Shown here: positions 1 through 10,630 of the stretch, piece after piece
How the letters are laid out: every line of letters starts with the position of its first letter
How positions within the stretch are numbered: the first letter of the stretch is position 1
Origin: Micractinium sp. NFX-FRZ
Taxonomy: Eukaryota; Chlorophyta; Trebouxiophyceae; Chlorellales; Chlorellaceae
Length of the DNA: 54,388 bases
Assembly (NCBI GenBank): GCA_029339195.1
Contig: JAPTJF010000426.1
Location: 1 to 54,388 of the forward strand
Reading direction: 5' to 3'
Translations under genes and position numbers: made by a program
The notes under the pieces: generated by a model
Seen by the model: only the letters and a program-made list of their open reading frames with translations
The model's database searches: none
Told to the model about the DNA's origin: nothing

Positions 1-77
1 GAAGGTCAATGACCTTCACATTAGCCCCCGACGCCTCCCAGCCTTCCCCTCCCGACTCTCCTCCGCCAGGCCGCCCC

Positions 78-78
78 C

Positions 79-131
<53 letters not shown>
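78..131. repeat. Poly-C tract in peroxiredoxin intron
   Basis: An almost pure run of about 54 C residues lies just upstream of the last peroxiredoxin acceptor and replaces the usual polypyrimidine tract. Its exact length is doubtful, since homopolymers of this size are error-prone in sequencing. Confidence 0.9.
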
Positions 132-164
132 TGCTCTCCCTCCCCACCCGCCCCCACCCTGCAG

Positions 165-793
165 CTTCTCTGCCGTGGTCGAGGACGGCAAGTTCAAGAC
201 GGTCAACCTAGAGGAGGGCGGCGAGCTGACCTGCTCCCTGTCCAACCAGATCCTGGATCAGCTGAAGCAGTGAGTGGCGGTGGAGGTGAGCAGGAGATTG
301 ACAGACACGGTTGGTTGTGTGAGTTGTAAGGCAGGGAGGAAGGAGGCAGGGGGATGAGCTGAAGCAGTGAGTGGCGGTGGAGGTGAGCAGGAGATTAGCA
401 AAACTGTGTGTGTCAATTGTGGGACAGGGGGGAAGGGGGCAGCGGGTACAGCTGAAGCAGTGAGTGGCGACGGACGGCGGCGGTGGAGGTTGAGCGAGCA
501 CCTGTAGAAAAAGTTGGGCAGGCCAGCTGAGGTGATGCGCGGCTGGAGGCGAGGCTGGGGAAGGATGAAAGAACGGACCGACAGTTGCTGGGGCATGGGC
601 AACATCGTGGGGAATTGGGCACACAAGACCTGGTCCAGTTGCTGCAGGCTCAGCGAGTCTGCTGACACGCTGCAGCTCCACCTGCCTGGCCTGCCCCCCT
701 CCCCGCAGGTTTTGGTGGCAGGCGCAGCACGAGCAGCAGCAGCGGGCGGAGCCAGAAATGTTTGACACGATGCGGCGGCACTGGGGCTTCTGA
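165..793 (+). CDS. Type II peroxiredoxin, 3' end (partial)
   Basis: Only the C-terminal end lies in the window. The exon starts at 165 after a CAG acceptor and encodes a segment ending ...VVEDGKFKTVNLEEGG...LDQLKQ. This matches the end of type II (PRX5-like) thioredoxin- or glutaredoxin-dependent peroxidases, where VLNLEEGG is typical. Catalytic cysteines are upstream and not visible. The reading frame meets TGA at 271-273, but the same bases form a perfect donor (CA/GTGAGT, 269/270). Joining 269 to an acceptor at 708/709 keeps the glutamine and adds a 27-residue tail beginning FWWQAQ and ending at TGA 791-793. Two protein ends are therefore possible: the canonical end by intron retention, or an extended charged tail. 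The canonical end fits the family better. A TGTAA signal follows at 1029. Confidence 0.72.
261..495 (+). repeat. Three-fold repeat of the peroxiredoxin exon end and donor
   Basis: The exon-end/donor block GCTGAAGCAGTGAGTGGCG occurs at 261, 358 and (with its last base changed) 451, spaced 97 and 93 bases apart. The first copy is the real exon end. The other two lie in the following intron or 3' UTR and keep the donor intact. Confidence 0.88.
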
Positions 794-1028
794 CAGCCCT
801 CTTAAGCCCTCTGGAGGGCCCACCCTCACGCTGAGAGTAGCACTGTCTCCAGAGGGGCCGTTGTTGCCACGAACACCCCATGCACCGTACTCTCTGCTCT
901 CTACCGCTTCCTGCTCCGCTCTGTTCTGCTCTGCTCTGCTCTGCCGCTCCCCATTGCTTGCTGTTGTGTGCGCAGACATTTCATTACAACCCAGCATGCT
1001 CCCCATGTTGCCATGCATGTCTTGTCAG

Positions 1029-1033
1029 TGTAA
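1029..1033 (+). terminator. TGTAA poly(A) signal for the peroxiredoxin gene
   Basis: TGTAA, the usual chlorophyte poly(A) element, lies about 240 bases after the distal stop. Assignment is by position only. Confidence 0.5.
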
Positions 1034-1757
1034 GATACAGATGAGCGCGGAGTGTTTATATAACTAGGTGCAAAAGGGCAGCTGCTGGCTCGGGCACCGG
1101 AGGTTGCCATTGCACTGCCAGGTGGCTGCTCACACCCCCAGTGGACACTAACGTAGGCAGAGGGAAGTGAGTGCAAATTGTGGTAAGCGTGCGGTGCGGC
1201 CAACGCAAGGGAGGTGAGCAGACACCGGTGGGCAGGGGTGATCACGGGCAGGAGGTACCTTCCCTGCCAACGTTGTCATAAGTGTGGAGCAGAAAGAGTG
1301 ATGCTCGAGGCGATGACAGACAGGGGTGAGGGAGGGGGGATCAACAGGCGACGGATGCCGCGGCTCTTGCCAGAGGCGGCAGCTGCATAGCGTGTGGTGT
1401 CATAGAGTGCAGCGTCATCGAGGGCGTAAGTATGGCACAAAAGCAGTTGTGCTGTAATGCAACGGCTCAACAGGTGATGGGATTGGGTGTGCCCTCGCCG
1501 TGGGCGGCAGCATCATTGCGGGCCGTGCCATCGCGGGCCGCAGCGCGGCTGGCAGCGCAGCCGGCGCGCTGTGTGCTGCCCCTGTTCGGGCCATGCAGTC
1601 CCCATTTGGGGCATGCAGCTGGCAGGCGGGCCGGGCCGCCTGGCCTCTTTGGCTCACTGCCCCGCCCCCTGGCCCAGCTTCCACCTCCGGGCATCCTCCA
1701 GCTGGAGCTTGCTGCAGCCAAAAGTGGGGCGGCAGACAGATGAGGGGAGCAACAAGA

Positions 1758-1890
1758 GGGAGGCGGGAGGCAGCAGGCAGCACCCAACCCGGCAAACGAG
1801 GGAGGCGGGAGGCAGCAGGCATCACCCAACCTGGCAAACGAGGGAAGCAGGCAGCAGCAGGCAACCCCCAACCTGGGCAATTGAGGGAGG
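1758..1890. repeat. About 42-base minisatellite, 3 units
   Basis: Units share GAGGCGGGAGGCAGCAGGCA followed by CACCCAACC and GGCAAACGAGG. The first two units are nearly identical; the third is diverged and a partial fourth follows. Confidence 0.85.
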
Positions 1891-2125
1891 CGGGCAGTAG
1901 CAGCCGGCAAAGTGCAAGCAGCAACAGGGGTCACTGAGGTAGTGTGCACACAGGGGGGCAGTCGGCAGAGCTGCCGGCACCTGCCGCTTGCTGCTGGGCA
2001 GGGCCGGGCCGGGCTGGCCAGGCATGGGCAAATCCAGGTGACATCAAGCCAGCAATAGCCAGCAAGGCAAAGCGCAGGCAGCAGCACGGGCCCAGGGCAG
2101 TCAGCAGTCGGTGAACCGGTTTCAG

Positions 2126-2130
2126 TTACA
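2126..2130 (-). terminator. TGTAA poly(A) signal, coiled-coil gene copy 1
   Basis: The minus-strand TGTAA lies about 105 bases downstream of the proposed stop at 2235-2237. A similar spacing is seen in the paralogue. Confidence 0.55.
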
Positions 2131-2234
2131 CTTGAGCGTGTGACTGGATGATGGCTCACCTGATGAACTTGTGTCCACACCTTTGCTGGTTTCCCCAACC
2201 CACGCCCAAGGGCGTATTCTTCTTCTTCTTCTTC

Positions 2235-3354
2235 TCACCTGATGAACGCCCGGGTACCGCGCGCCTCCATGTAGTGAGGGTACTGTGTGGTGGGGCGCGG
2301 CTTGTCCTTCATCGGCAGCCGCCCATTGCCCTCCATCTGCAGGTGAAGGGGGAAGAGGGTGAGCAAACTTGGGGCGAGAGCATGGCGGGGCGGGTGCATT
2401 AGGTTGCATAGGAAGGACGTGGCAGGGGGCTGGATTGCCACGCGTGCTGGCTCTGTCGCCGCTCAGTGCTGGGAAGACGGCACCAGCACAAAGTGCAAGC
2501 AGCGGAGGCAGCGGCCTGTGATGCAGGGCGCAAGCTGTCAGCAAAGGGGGGTGAGCAGCCGCAATGCAACGGAGGTGCACACGGCGAGACGGGCGGGATG
2601 GCTGCTCGCAGCACAAGGCAGTAGCACTTACGTCGCTGAACAGCAGCAGCAGGCGGTCCATCTCCGCCAGCGGCATGTCCTCCGGGAAGCGTAGGGACGG
2701 GCCGTTGAGGGGGGAACCAGCAGGCTTGTAGAAGCACTCGTGCTTGCCCACCAGCACGCGCTCGCCAGCGCTGGCGGCACCAGCGGCAGGCGCCGCCGGA
2801 ACATTGCCCGCCGCCCGCACAGCGCCGCCCGCAGCTGCAGCGGCTGCCGCCACACCCGCGGCCCGCGCAGGCCTGGCGCCCGCGCCTGCCGCCGCCGCCG
2901 CCGCCGCTGGCTCACCGGCGCCACCGGCGCGTGCGCCTCGCCCGGCCGAGCTGCGCTTGCGCTTCCCAGCCGCCAGCTCCTCCCTCTCCTCCCTCTCCTC
3001 ATCCCACTCATAGTCTGAGTCGTCGCTGTCGTCGCCTGTGCCCACCATGCGACGCAGCAAGCCGGTCTGCCGGTGCTCCACCCGCGCAAGCGCCGCCGTC
3101 GTCTGGTCCAGCTGCTCCTTCACCTCCTGTGCCTGGCGCCGCATGTCTCCCACGATGCCGTGCAGCTGCTCGATATGCAGCTCCGCCTCGTCCACGCGCC
3201 GCCCTGTCTGGTCGAGCTGGCCCTGTTGGGCGGCGACCAACGCCTGTAGCCCCGCGTGGTTGTCCGCTACCTTGTCAAGGATTTGCAGTATCAGCGCGTT
3301 TTCGCCGCCCGCAGCGACTGCAGCGTCTGCAGTGACCTTGGGAATCACCTCCAT
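2235..3354 (-). CDS. Coiled-coil protein, pair copy 1 (unknown function)
   Basis: Two exons, 3354-2632 and 2336-2235, give 274 residues. I do not recognise a family. Residues about 20-105 form heptad-like coiled coil (LDKVADNH..., VDEAELHIEQLH). An acidic patch (DDSDDSDYEWDEE), a basic KRKR cluster that could be a nuclear signal, and a long alanine/glycine linker follow. The C-terminal block is the part conserved with the paralogue at 9141-10372: GERVLVG, then RFPEDMPLAEMDRLLLLF at the exon 1 end, then KPRPT-QYPHY in exon 2. The stop falls inside AGGTGAG, so splicing there could instead extend the protein to 2122. I prefer the unspliced end because the paralogue also ends soon after this point. 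The ATG is 254 bases from the divergent RAMA gene. A nuclear role with that neighbour is inference. Confidence 0.72.
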
Positions 3355-3608
3355 GTTGCGCTGCTTGCGAGTTGAGAGTGTGGACGCTTGAATCTGCTGG
3401 ATATGATCCTAATGAACAATATGATGACTCGGTGGACGGCAGGCAGGGCTTGTGGGGGGCGGGCGGGCCGGCTTTCTTTTCCGCCCAATGCAACACGGAG
3501 CGAAAGTTCGAGTGCATGCCGTTTTAAGCTGGTATTAAGCTCGCAGCACTTTCTCCAGTAACAACACTCCAGTTTCAGGGGCCCTGAGCCCGCTGTAAGG
3601 CGCCAGAC
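3355..3608. promoter_or_regulatory. Bidirectional promoter, pair copy 1
   Basis: This 254-base gap between two divergent ATGs must hold both promoters. It shares with the equivalent 258-base gap at 10373-10630 the word CATGCCGTTT (3515-3524; 10538-10547), followed by GCTGG and then CGCAGC. The rest has diverged, so this block is a candidate shared element. Confidence 0.5.
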
Positions 3609-6600
3609 ATGGCGGGAGGATGGTGTGCTGCCGACCTGGGCGTGCTGGGCCTCAGTGAGGCGGAACTGTGGAGTGGCGACACATGCACGGATGCACAGGC
3701 AAGTGGGACCCGGGCAACACACCGCGCAGCGGGACTTGTTGTAACCCTCGCCGATCGCGCGAAGTGGCGTCGAGCCTTCACACTGCTGCTGCGCACCCTG
3801 TCCCGCAGAAAATGGTGGCGAAGGCAAGGGCGGACCGGTTGCGCGAGGTGAGGAGGGGGGTGGCGGCAGGCGGCGCGTGGGCGGCGGGGCCCGCTCCGGC
3901 GGCGAGCACGTGCTCAGCCACTTGGCATGCGGGCAGGCCGGCAGGTCAGCAGGGGCCGGATGCGCCTGAAGCCTGCCATGCTGCTGCCCCTAGGAGCTCC
4001 TCCCTCACCCTCGGATGTTTTCCCTCCTTGACACGTGCAGGCACACACCGACAAGGGTGCCACTGTGCCCGTGTCAATGGACGTGCTGAAGCAGCAGCTG
4101 GCGCAGGCACGCTCAAATGTGCTGGCCTGCCTGACAGAGGGGTGGTTGCTCGACTTCCGGCGCCGCCGCGCCGAGCAGCAGGGCAGGGAGGAGGAGGAGC
4201 AGGCGGCAGCTGAGGAGGTGATCCTCAAGGTGCTGCAGCGGCTGGCAGCGGAGCAGCGGCGCTGGCCGGGCGGCAGCCTGCGCTACGTGCGGCGAGCAGC
4301 AGAGACGAACATGAAGCCTCCAACGGAGGTGCCGCGTGCGCCGGTGTTCCGGATCGAGGATACGGCAGGCGGCGAACTGGTGAGCTGCCTGGCTTGCTGT
4401 GGTGGCTCGCTGCAGTGGTGAAGCGTGGTGTGGCTGGGGGAGGCGGCGCGTGCCAAACCGTGCCGCAGCCGTGCATGCCATGCCATGCATGCACACACTA
4501 TTTGGAGCTCCTGTGTGGGGGTTGAGGTGTTCCAGGGGTTTGAGGTGGTCAGTCCAGGTGTGTAGCTGCACATGGCACCTCGGGAAGCAGCACTGCTGCT
4601 CAGCGCTGCCGGGGCTTGCCAGGGCAAGTCCAAGTTGCACCTCACTGCCTGCCTGCCTGCCTGCCTCCCTTGCCTGCTGCTGCAGTGGAGAGGTGTGCTG
4701 CACAAGTCCGGCACCATGCTCCCCTACTCAACCTGGGCTGCACCAGAGAAGCTGGAGTGGGCCCTGCCTGCAGCGCTGGACGACATCGCTCGCCAGTGCG
4801 GCCCCGCCAGCTGGCGCCTGGCAGTGCTGGGTCCCAGTGACAGCAGTGGCGGCGGCGGCAACGGTGGCGGCGTGCAGCTGCAGGTACAGCGTGAGGAGCA
4901 GGGGCGCTGGATGGCGTGCACCGTCTCCATTGCGCAGCTGTCCAGGGGGCGCGCTGGCATCGGCACGCTGAGCTGGCAGGCTGAGACCCCCCAGCAGCAG
5001 GCGCCAGCACAGCAGCAGGCATCGCCAACCCCGCAGCAGGCGCAACGCCAGCAGCGGGTGACGCCACAACAGTGGCGCCCCCAGGGGCAGGCATCACCGC
5101 CCCAGCAGCAGGCAGCATCCAAGCGGCGAGGACCCCCCCAGCGGCAGGTGGTGCCACCCCAGCGGTCGGCACCGCAGCGGCAGGCACCTGAGCAGCAGCT
5201 GGCACCGCAGCGGCAGGCGACAATGCAGCAGCAGGCACCAGTGCAGCCTCGTGCATCAAAGCAAAAGCAGGCTGCAGCCCTGCCAATGCAGCAGCAGCAG
5301 CAGCAGCAGCCGCAGCAGTCCCCGCAGCCACAGCCTGTTCCAGGCCTGGAGCGGCCGCAACATCCCTCCCCTCTCGAGCAGGCACCGCAAGAGCCCGAGC
5401 ACCCGCTGTGGCAGCAGGAGCGGCGCCATGCCGAGAAACAGCAGCAAGCCGGAGAGCAGCATGTTTCTATGGCAGCGGTGGAGAGCATGCGACCAACAGC
5501 GGCAGCACATGCAAGCAGCGTGCTGCACGGTGCTGCCATGGCGCCTGCTGTGGAGAGGGCGCCGCCCGCAGCAGCTACAGCCGCAGCCGCAGGAGGAGCT
5601 GCAGGCGGCACGCTGCGCGGCGCTGCCATGCTGGCAGCCATGATTCGGGATGGCATGCTGGCTCCTGGGGAGGATGTTCTTGCAGTGGTGCGCCCCTCTT
5701 TCACGCTGGCACAACTGCAAGCCAGTCACATGTGCTGGCCATGCCACCTATGTGTTCGACGCCACCTGTGTGTGCAACGCTGCTGTCTTGCCGCTTGCCA
5801 CGCTGTAGTCGCTGGTGTGAGCGCGCGGAAGTGTGGCTGCACAGCTGGACTGCTGTTTGGCTGTGGCTGCACTGCCCGGCTTTAGCAGGGCGGCTGACCC
5901 TGCTCTGCTTAGCTCTGCTGCATGTGCACATGTCATGGCCACCCACACCAACATCCTCCCTTGCCCCTGCCCTCCCTGCTGTGCCTGCCGTGCCTGCTGC
6001 GCATGCAGAAGCACTTCCACATGAGCTACAGCGGCAGCCTGCTGGCTGACGGCCGCATCCAGGCTTGCATCCGAGGACAGCAGCGCATGTTCCCCTCACC
6101 CTCAGAATTCAGGTGAGGGGGCCGGTCCCCAGGCATGCTTGAGCAGCCTTGCCTCTGCATGTGCGCATGGCAGCAGGGTTGCTGCGTGCACGTTGGTCTG
6201 GCGGGTGGGAGGCAGAGAGGCAGGGGGGCGCGATGCTGTGCTTTGCTCCGGGACTTGAAATGTAATTGATTGATTGATTGATTGATTTGCTCCGGGAGCT
6301 CCGGGAGCCTGATCGCCCCTGCTTCCCCTGGTGCCCTGCTGCAGCTTGGCCATGAAACGGCAGCATAACCCCCAGCTGAGGACAGACAACTACAACAGCG
6401 TGCACTACCAGGGCAGGTGAGGGGCACGCTGCCGGATTGAGTGTGGTTCCGGCGGTATCTGGGTGTTGAGTATGGGTGCGGCAAGCGCGGCGACTTGGTC
6501 CCCCAACTCTGCCCCTGCACAACAGCCCACTTGGTTGTGATATAAGGCACTCTGTCTGAGCAGCGAGCCGTGTTGCCAGGCTGGCGACCCTAGTGGCATA

Positions 6601-8083
6601 TCCTCTCTGCCCTCAGTTCCTTGCAAATTTTCATATGCTGTACTGTGCTGCCGATGCAGGCCACTGAGGGACATCATTCAGCAGTGGAGGCAACAGCTTC
6701 AAGGGCAGCAGCAGCAGCAGCAGCAGCCCCCACCACAGCAGCCGCCGCCGCCGCAGCACCAGCAGCAGCGGCGGCAGTGCCGTGCCACAGCCAAGCCGGT
6801 GCTCCAGGCAGGCGACAGCCGGCAGGACCTGCACAGTGGGCGGCGTGCGCAGGTCGGCAGGAAACGTGTGAACATCGTTTTTTCTTCTGAGGAGGAGGAG
6901 GAGGAGGAGGAGGAGGGGGACAGCAGCAGTGAGGAGGGCAGCGTGATATTAATCTCTGGGGAGAGCAGCTGTGGGCTGGGTGGCAGCGGCGTCAGCTTTG
7001 AGGAGGCATTTGGGATGAGTCTCCAGCCGCAACCGCAGCAGCCGAAGCAGCAGCAGCCGAAGCAGCAGCGGGGCGCCAAGCGCTGCTGCCCGCCGCGCGC
7101 CGAGGAGCACAGCAGCCCTCACAGCAGCCCGGGCGTGAGCAGCGCCGTGCAGGAGGTGAGCGGGCACCAGGCGGTTGGTGCGCAGGTCAATCAACCCAGC
7201 TGGATGTCATGCCTGAATGCTCATACATGTTTGGGCAAAGAAAAGTATGGCAGCACATAATCAAAACTGCCGACCGCTTGGGAGGGCCTCCTGCCGTGCA
7301 TGCTGCTCCTGCTCCACTTCACACCCAGCCCGCCGCCCGCCTGATCTGCTGCCCGCTTGCTTGCTTGCCTGCTTGGCCCGCCTTTCTGCCTGCCAGAATC
7401 TCCCCACTTTTCCACTCGCATGCCCATCCGCCTGCCTGTCCACCACCTCGCCCTCCCTGAGTCCCTTGCAGGTGGTGCTTCCAGTTCAATGTGGGCTGCC
7501 AGGCTGCCAGGTGGAGGGCCTGTTGGTTGCGCGGGTGGGCAAGCCGCTGCTGGTGCTGTGTGAGTGCCCCCGGTGCCAGGAGCCCCGCCAGCTCATCACT
7601 CTGCAGCATTTTGAGAAACACGCTGGCCGGGAGACGTTCAAAAACTGGAAGAAGAGCGTGTGCCACAAGGGGTGAGTGGGTGCACGCGCCGGTTCCCGCC
7701 TAGCTGGCGCCAGCCAGCGGCCCTCTGAGACTCGCTGCGTGCGCGCTGTGCCAGCTGGGCATGCTGTGCTGCGCACCCCAGGCTTGCTATCCCACACACG
7801 CAGCCCACCGCGTCCAACAGCACCTGTTGTGTGCAAGGGCACGCCTGCGCAGCAGAGGCAGCTCTGTCCCCCCGGGTGCTGCAGCCTTCATCTATGGCTC
7901 TCTGAGCTCGAGTGGCATCCAAGATTACAAGGAAACCAACGTTCTCGGCCTGTACTGCTGCAGGACGGGCGTCCCAGTGCAAGACTGGGTGAAGGAGCGG
8001 CTGGAGCTGCCGTGGAGCAGGCCGGTTGTGGTTGCAGCCATCCGCCCGCCAGCGCACTAGCGGTATCCGGCACTGGCAGGTAG
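3609..8083 (+). CDS. RAMA and ULTRAPETALA-like SAND domain protein, pair copy 1
   Basis: Nine exons: 3609-3698, 3809-3847, 4041-4379, 4686-5687, 6009-6112, 6345-6416, 6660-7155, 7472-7671, 7885-8083, giving 846 residues in one frame. Residues 50-120 are helical and charged. A glutamine-rich linker precedes a RAMA domain (about 465-560). Its signatures are MIRDGMLAPGED, SGSLLADGRIQ, FPSPSEF and YQGRPLRDIIQQW, as in MPND/MYSM-type and bacterial methylase-associated RAMA modules. An acidic run (E9) follows. Exon 8 encodes a cysteine-rich SAND-like domain with CECPRC and FEKHAGRETFKNWKKSV, closely resembling plant ULTRAPETALA (trithorax-type) proteins as I recall them. A chromatin or DNA-binding role is inferred. 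Intron 1 is GC-AG. The last exon frame is the least certain part. Confidence 0.8.
5000..5330 (+). repeat. CAG-rich low-complexity coding tract
   Basis: Within exon 4 of the RAMA gene, imperfect CAGCAGGCA/CCC repeats encode a glutamine-, proline- and alanine-rich linker with a pure CAG run near 5289. The RAMA paralogue has a shorter equivalent (about 12050-12130). Confidence 0.85.
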
Positions 8084-8352
8084 CCGCCACACCCAGGCGC
8101 CAGGGCAGCAACGGCACCGGCCTCAGCTGCTGAGGATTGGGTCGAATTCGCCGCAACTGGCCCAAGACTGGCCAATTTGACGGAGAGCTGGCGCCGCCGC
8201 CTGCACTTTCTGTACGCATTTGCTGCCTGCTGCGGTCCAGGGCTCTTTTTCTTCAACATGCCTGCCCACCTCAGCCCTTGAGCACGGCGGTGGACATCAT
8301 TTATTGCAAAGTACATCGCTGCTTCTACTCTCGCAATTCATGCATGTCGTGT

Positions 8353-8357
8353 TGTAA
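8353..8357 (+). terminator. TGTAA poly(A) signal, RAMA gene copy 1
   Basis: The plus-strand TGTAA lies 270 bases after the stop at 8083. Assigned by position. Confidence 0.5.
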
Positions 8358-9000
8358 GCTGAGCAGCGCTAGGTGTGGCACTGCGAACAACTGAAAGCTT
8401 GCAAGGAGAGCGGTGGTGGTAAGGGAGAAAGCAAGAAAGGGGCATGGAAGTACGCCCATGCTGTAGCGCAGGTGCCTCTCTTGTGTGACAAGACAAAAGC
8501 TGCAACCCTCACGGTCGCTTGAGCACCACAAGGCATGGCGCAGCCCACAAATTCCCGGGAGGAAAGCAACATGCCACGTGGGGCAGCACGAGAGGAGGAA
8601 GACAACCTCTTGGCAACTTTGCACAACAGATGCTGCTCAAATTGACGGCCGGGGCAGGTGTAATACATGCTGCTGCCGCGCCACGTGTGGCATGTGAGAT
8701 GCAGCACAAGTGGCACGCCATGCTCCAATCAAGCGTGGGGCGGGCAGCTGGCTGGCTCTCTGAGCTAGTCCCCCGCCCCCTCCTGCCTCAGCTTCCATGC
8801 GCGCGCCACCTCCAGCTGGCGCTTGCTGCAAAGGACGGTTGCACAGCCGGCCAGCAACTTGCAAACCGAGGAGGAGGCCGGCGGGCATCCAAGGGCGGGC
8901 AGCACACAGGGCACTGGGTGGCTGGCAGGAAGGCAGGCAGCTGCAGGCGGCCCACCCACAGGCATGCACCCGCTGGCCTTGCTGGTCGTTGTAGTAAGCG

Positions 9001-9002
9001 GG

Positions 9003-9038
<36 letters not shown>

Positions 9039-9068
9039 CGGGCAGGCAGGCAGGCAGGCAGGCAGGCG
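9001..9068. repeat. (GGCA)n microsatellite
   Basis: About 17 tandem GGCA units with two GGCG interruptions lie just downstream of the second coiled-coil gene. The same tetranucleotide continues inside that gene's last codons. Confidence 0.95.
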
Positions 9069-9111
9069 GGCGGCCCAGGCAAAGGAATGCAGCTGCCGGC
9101 CCTGCCAGTCA

Positions 9112-9116
9112 TTACA
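9112..9116 (-). terminator. TGTAA poly(A) signal, coiled-coil gene copy 2
   Basis: The minus-strand TGTAA lies about 25 bases downstream of the stop at 9141-9143. Confidence 0.55.
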
Positions 9117-9140
9117 GCGAGCAAGCAGTCAGTCACTCAG

Positions 9141-10372
9141 TCAGTCAGTCAGACAGGCAGGCAGGCAGGCGGGCAGGCGGCACACTCGCCTGATGTACAC
9201 CCTCTGTCCTCTGTGGCCTATGTAGTGGGGGTACTGGTTGGTGGGGCGCGGCTTGCCGCGCATCACCAGCTGCTTGCTGCTCTCCACCTGCAGGGTGTGT
9301 TTGGGGAGGCAACACAGGCATGGGTGCCAAGGGGCACAGCTGTTGCCGGTGGCCAGCAAAATGCTCCCGCAGCAAGCCACCCTCCCTTGCATCACGCCCA
9401 CGTGCTGGACAAACTGGCAGCACCAGCGGCAGCAGCACCAGCGGCAGCGGCAGCGGGAGCAGCAGCGGCAGCGGCAGCGGGAGCAGCACCAGCAGCAGCA
9501 GCGGGGGGTGCAATTGGCAACCTGCTTGCAGCACTGACCGCTGCCAAGGCTCATGCAATGATGTGAGGATGTCAAAAGGGTCGACACACAAGCTATTGCA
9601 GCTGCCTAGCCAGCACTGCGAATGATTTTGTGGCGCTCACATTGGCGAACAGCAGCAGCAGGCGGTCCATCTCCGCCAGCGGCATGTCCTCCGGGAAGCG
9701 CCGGGACTGGGCGTCAGCGGCACCCGCCGGGAAGTACAGGCACTTGTTGCCGCCCACCAGAACACGCTCCCCAGCGGGGGCAGCAGCAGGCGCCGGCATG
9801 TCGCCCACCCCCGCAGCGTTCTCCTCCGCCCCGCCCGCGGCAGCCCATGCGGCACCGCCCGCGCCTTCTGCCACCGCGTTGGTCACGTCTGCAGGCACCT
9901 GCAGCAGCGCTGGCCCGCCGGCGCTGCCGGCGCCCGCGCCGCGGCTGCTGCCCCGCTTGCCCGAACCGCGTGCCTGCCTCTTGGCTGGCCGCTCCCCCCA
10001 GGTTGGGTCGCCTGCCCCCTCGCCGTCGCCGAAAGAATCCACCAGCCAGCCGCTGTGCCAGTGCTTGATGCGCTCGACATCCGTGCTGACCTGCGCCAGC
10101 TGCCGCCGCTCCTCTGCGCCCCTCTCCTCCGCCTCCCTCAGCTGCTGCTTCAGCTCGCCCACCTCGCCGTGCAGCTTCTCAATCTGCTGCTCCGCCTCGT
10201 CCTGGCGCCGCTCCCCCTGGTCGAGCCGCCCCGTGTGGGCGGTGAGCAGAGTCTGCATGTTGGCCTGGGTTTCCGCCATCTGCTTCTGGGTGTCCGCCTG
10301 CACCGCAAGTATTCGATGCATCAGCCCATCTCCGCCAGCTGCATCCGCCACCGCTGGGATCAGCTCCATCAT
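9141..10372 (-). CDS. Coiled-coil protein, pair copy 2 (unknown function)
   Basis: Two exons, 10372-9641 and 9287-9141, give 292 residues; a second ATG at 10369 is equally good. It is paralogous to the protein at 2235-3354. It has the same MELIP/MEVIP start, the same coiled coil (residues about 20-110), an Ala/Gly linker with basic KR clusters, GERVLVG, an identical RFPEDMPLAEMDRLLLLF exon end, and KPRPT-QYPHY in exon 2. Where copy 1 has AGGTGAG (stop TGA), this copy has AGGCGAG and reads on for 16 residues, RVCRLPACLPACLTD plus stop. That tail is encoded by the GGCA/AGTC microsatellite and is probably not functional. No family recognised; it faces the second RAMA gene across 258 bases. Confidence 0.72.
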
Positions 10373-10630
10373 GTTGCGAGTGGCAAGCGAGGGTGTAGGG
10401 CAATGGCAGCTATGACGGCTCGAGCGGGGCGGTCTTTTGACCACTCTGAGCGCGATGCAGGAGGTAACAAGATGAGGAGGAGGAGCAGAGGGCAACTTTC
10501 CTCCTGCAAATGCAAACACAGGTACACGGTCGGGTACATGCCGTTTACGGCTGGGTTTGGGCACGCAGCTTTGCTGTTATATAGCACAGCACACTTTCAG
10601 CATCCCCGCGCCGGCTGGAAGGCGCCTGGC
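10373..10630. promoter_or_regulatory. Bidirectional promoter, pair copy 2
   Basis: This 258-base gap between divergent starts contains CATGCCGTTT at 10538 in common with pair copy 1. A TATA-like TTATATAG at 10577-10584, 47 bases before the RAMA-gene ATG, has no obvious counterpart in copy 1. Confidence 0.45.

Larger units (their letters stand above)
794..2234. other. Convergent intergenic region, no gene seen
   Basis: This separates the peroxiredoxin 3' end from the 3' end of the coiled-coil gene. Open frames here are long only because of GC and CAG bias; none shows a family motif or a consistent splice structure. It holds a minisatellite at 1758-1890 and the TGTAA signals of both flanking genes. 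Confidence 0.6.
8084..9140. other. Convergent intergenic region with simple repeats
   Basis: This joins the two copies of the duplicated pair. Apart from the RAMA 3' UTR, it contains a (GGCA)n microsatellite at about 9001-9068, a further GGCA stretch at 9151-9180 and an (AGTC)n stretch near 9126-9150. I see no gene. Confidence 0.65.

Noticed and set aside
2122..2234. Extra C-terminal exon for coiled-coil copy 1 (SKGVDTSSSGEPSS...)
   Set aside because: It splices in phase, but the paralogue reads through the same site without a comparable exon, and the TGTAA signal would overlap its last codons. Kept only as an alternative.
4724..5704. Long minus-strand open frame rich in cysteine
   Set aside because: It is the antisense of the CAG-rich exon of the RAMA gene; CAG repeats read backwards give Cys/Leu/Ala codons and stop-free frames.
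8997..9180. Possible CRISPR or structured repeat array
   Set aside because: These are uninterrupted GGCA and AGTC microsatellites without spacers.
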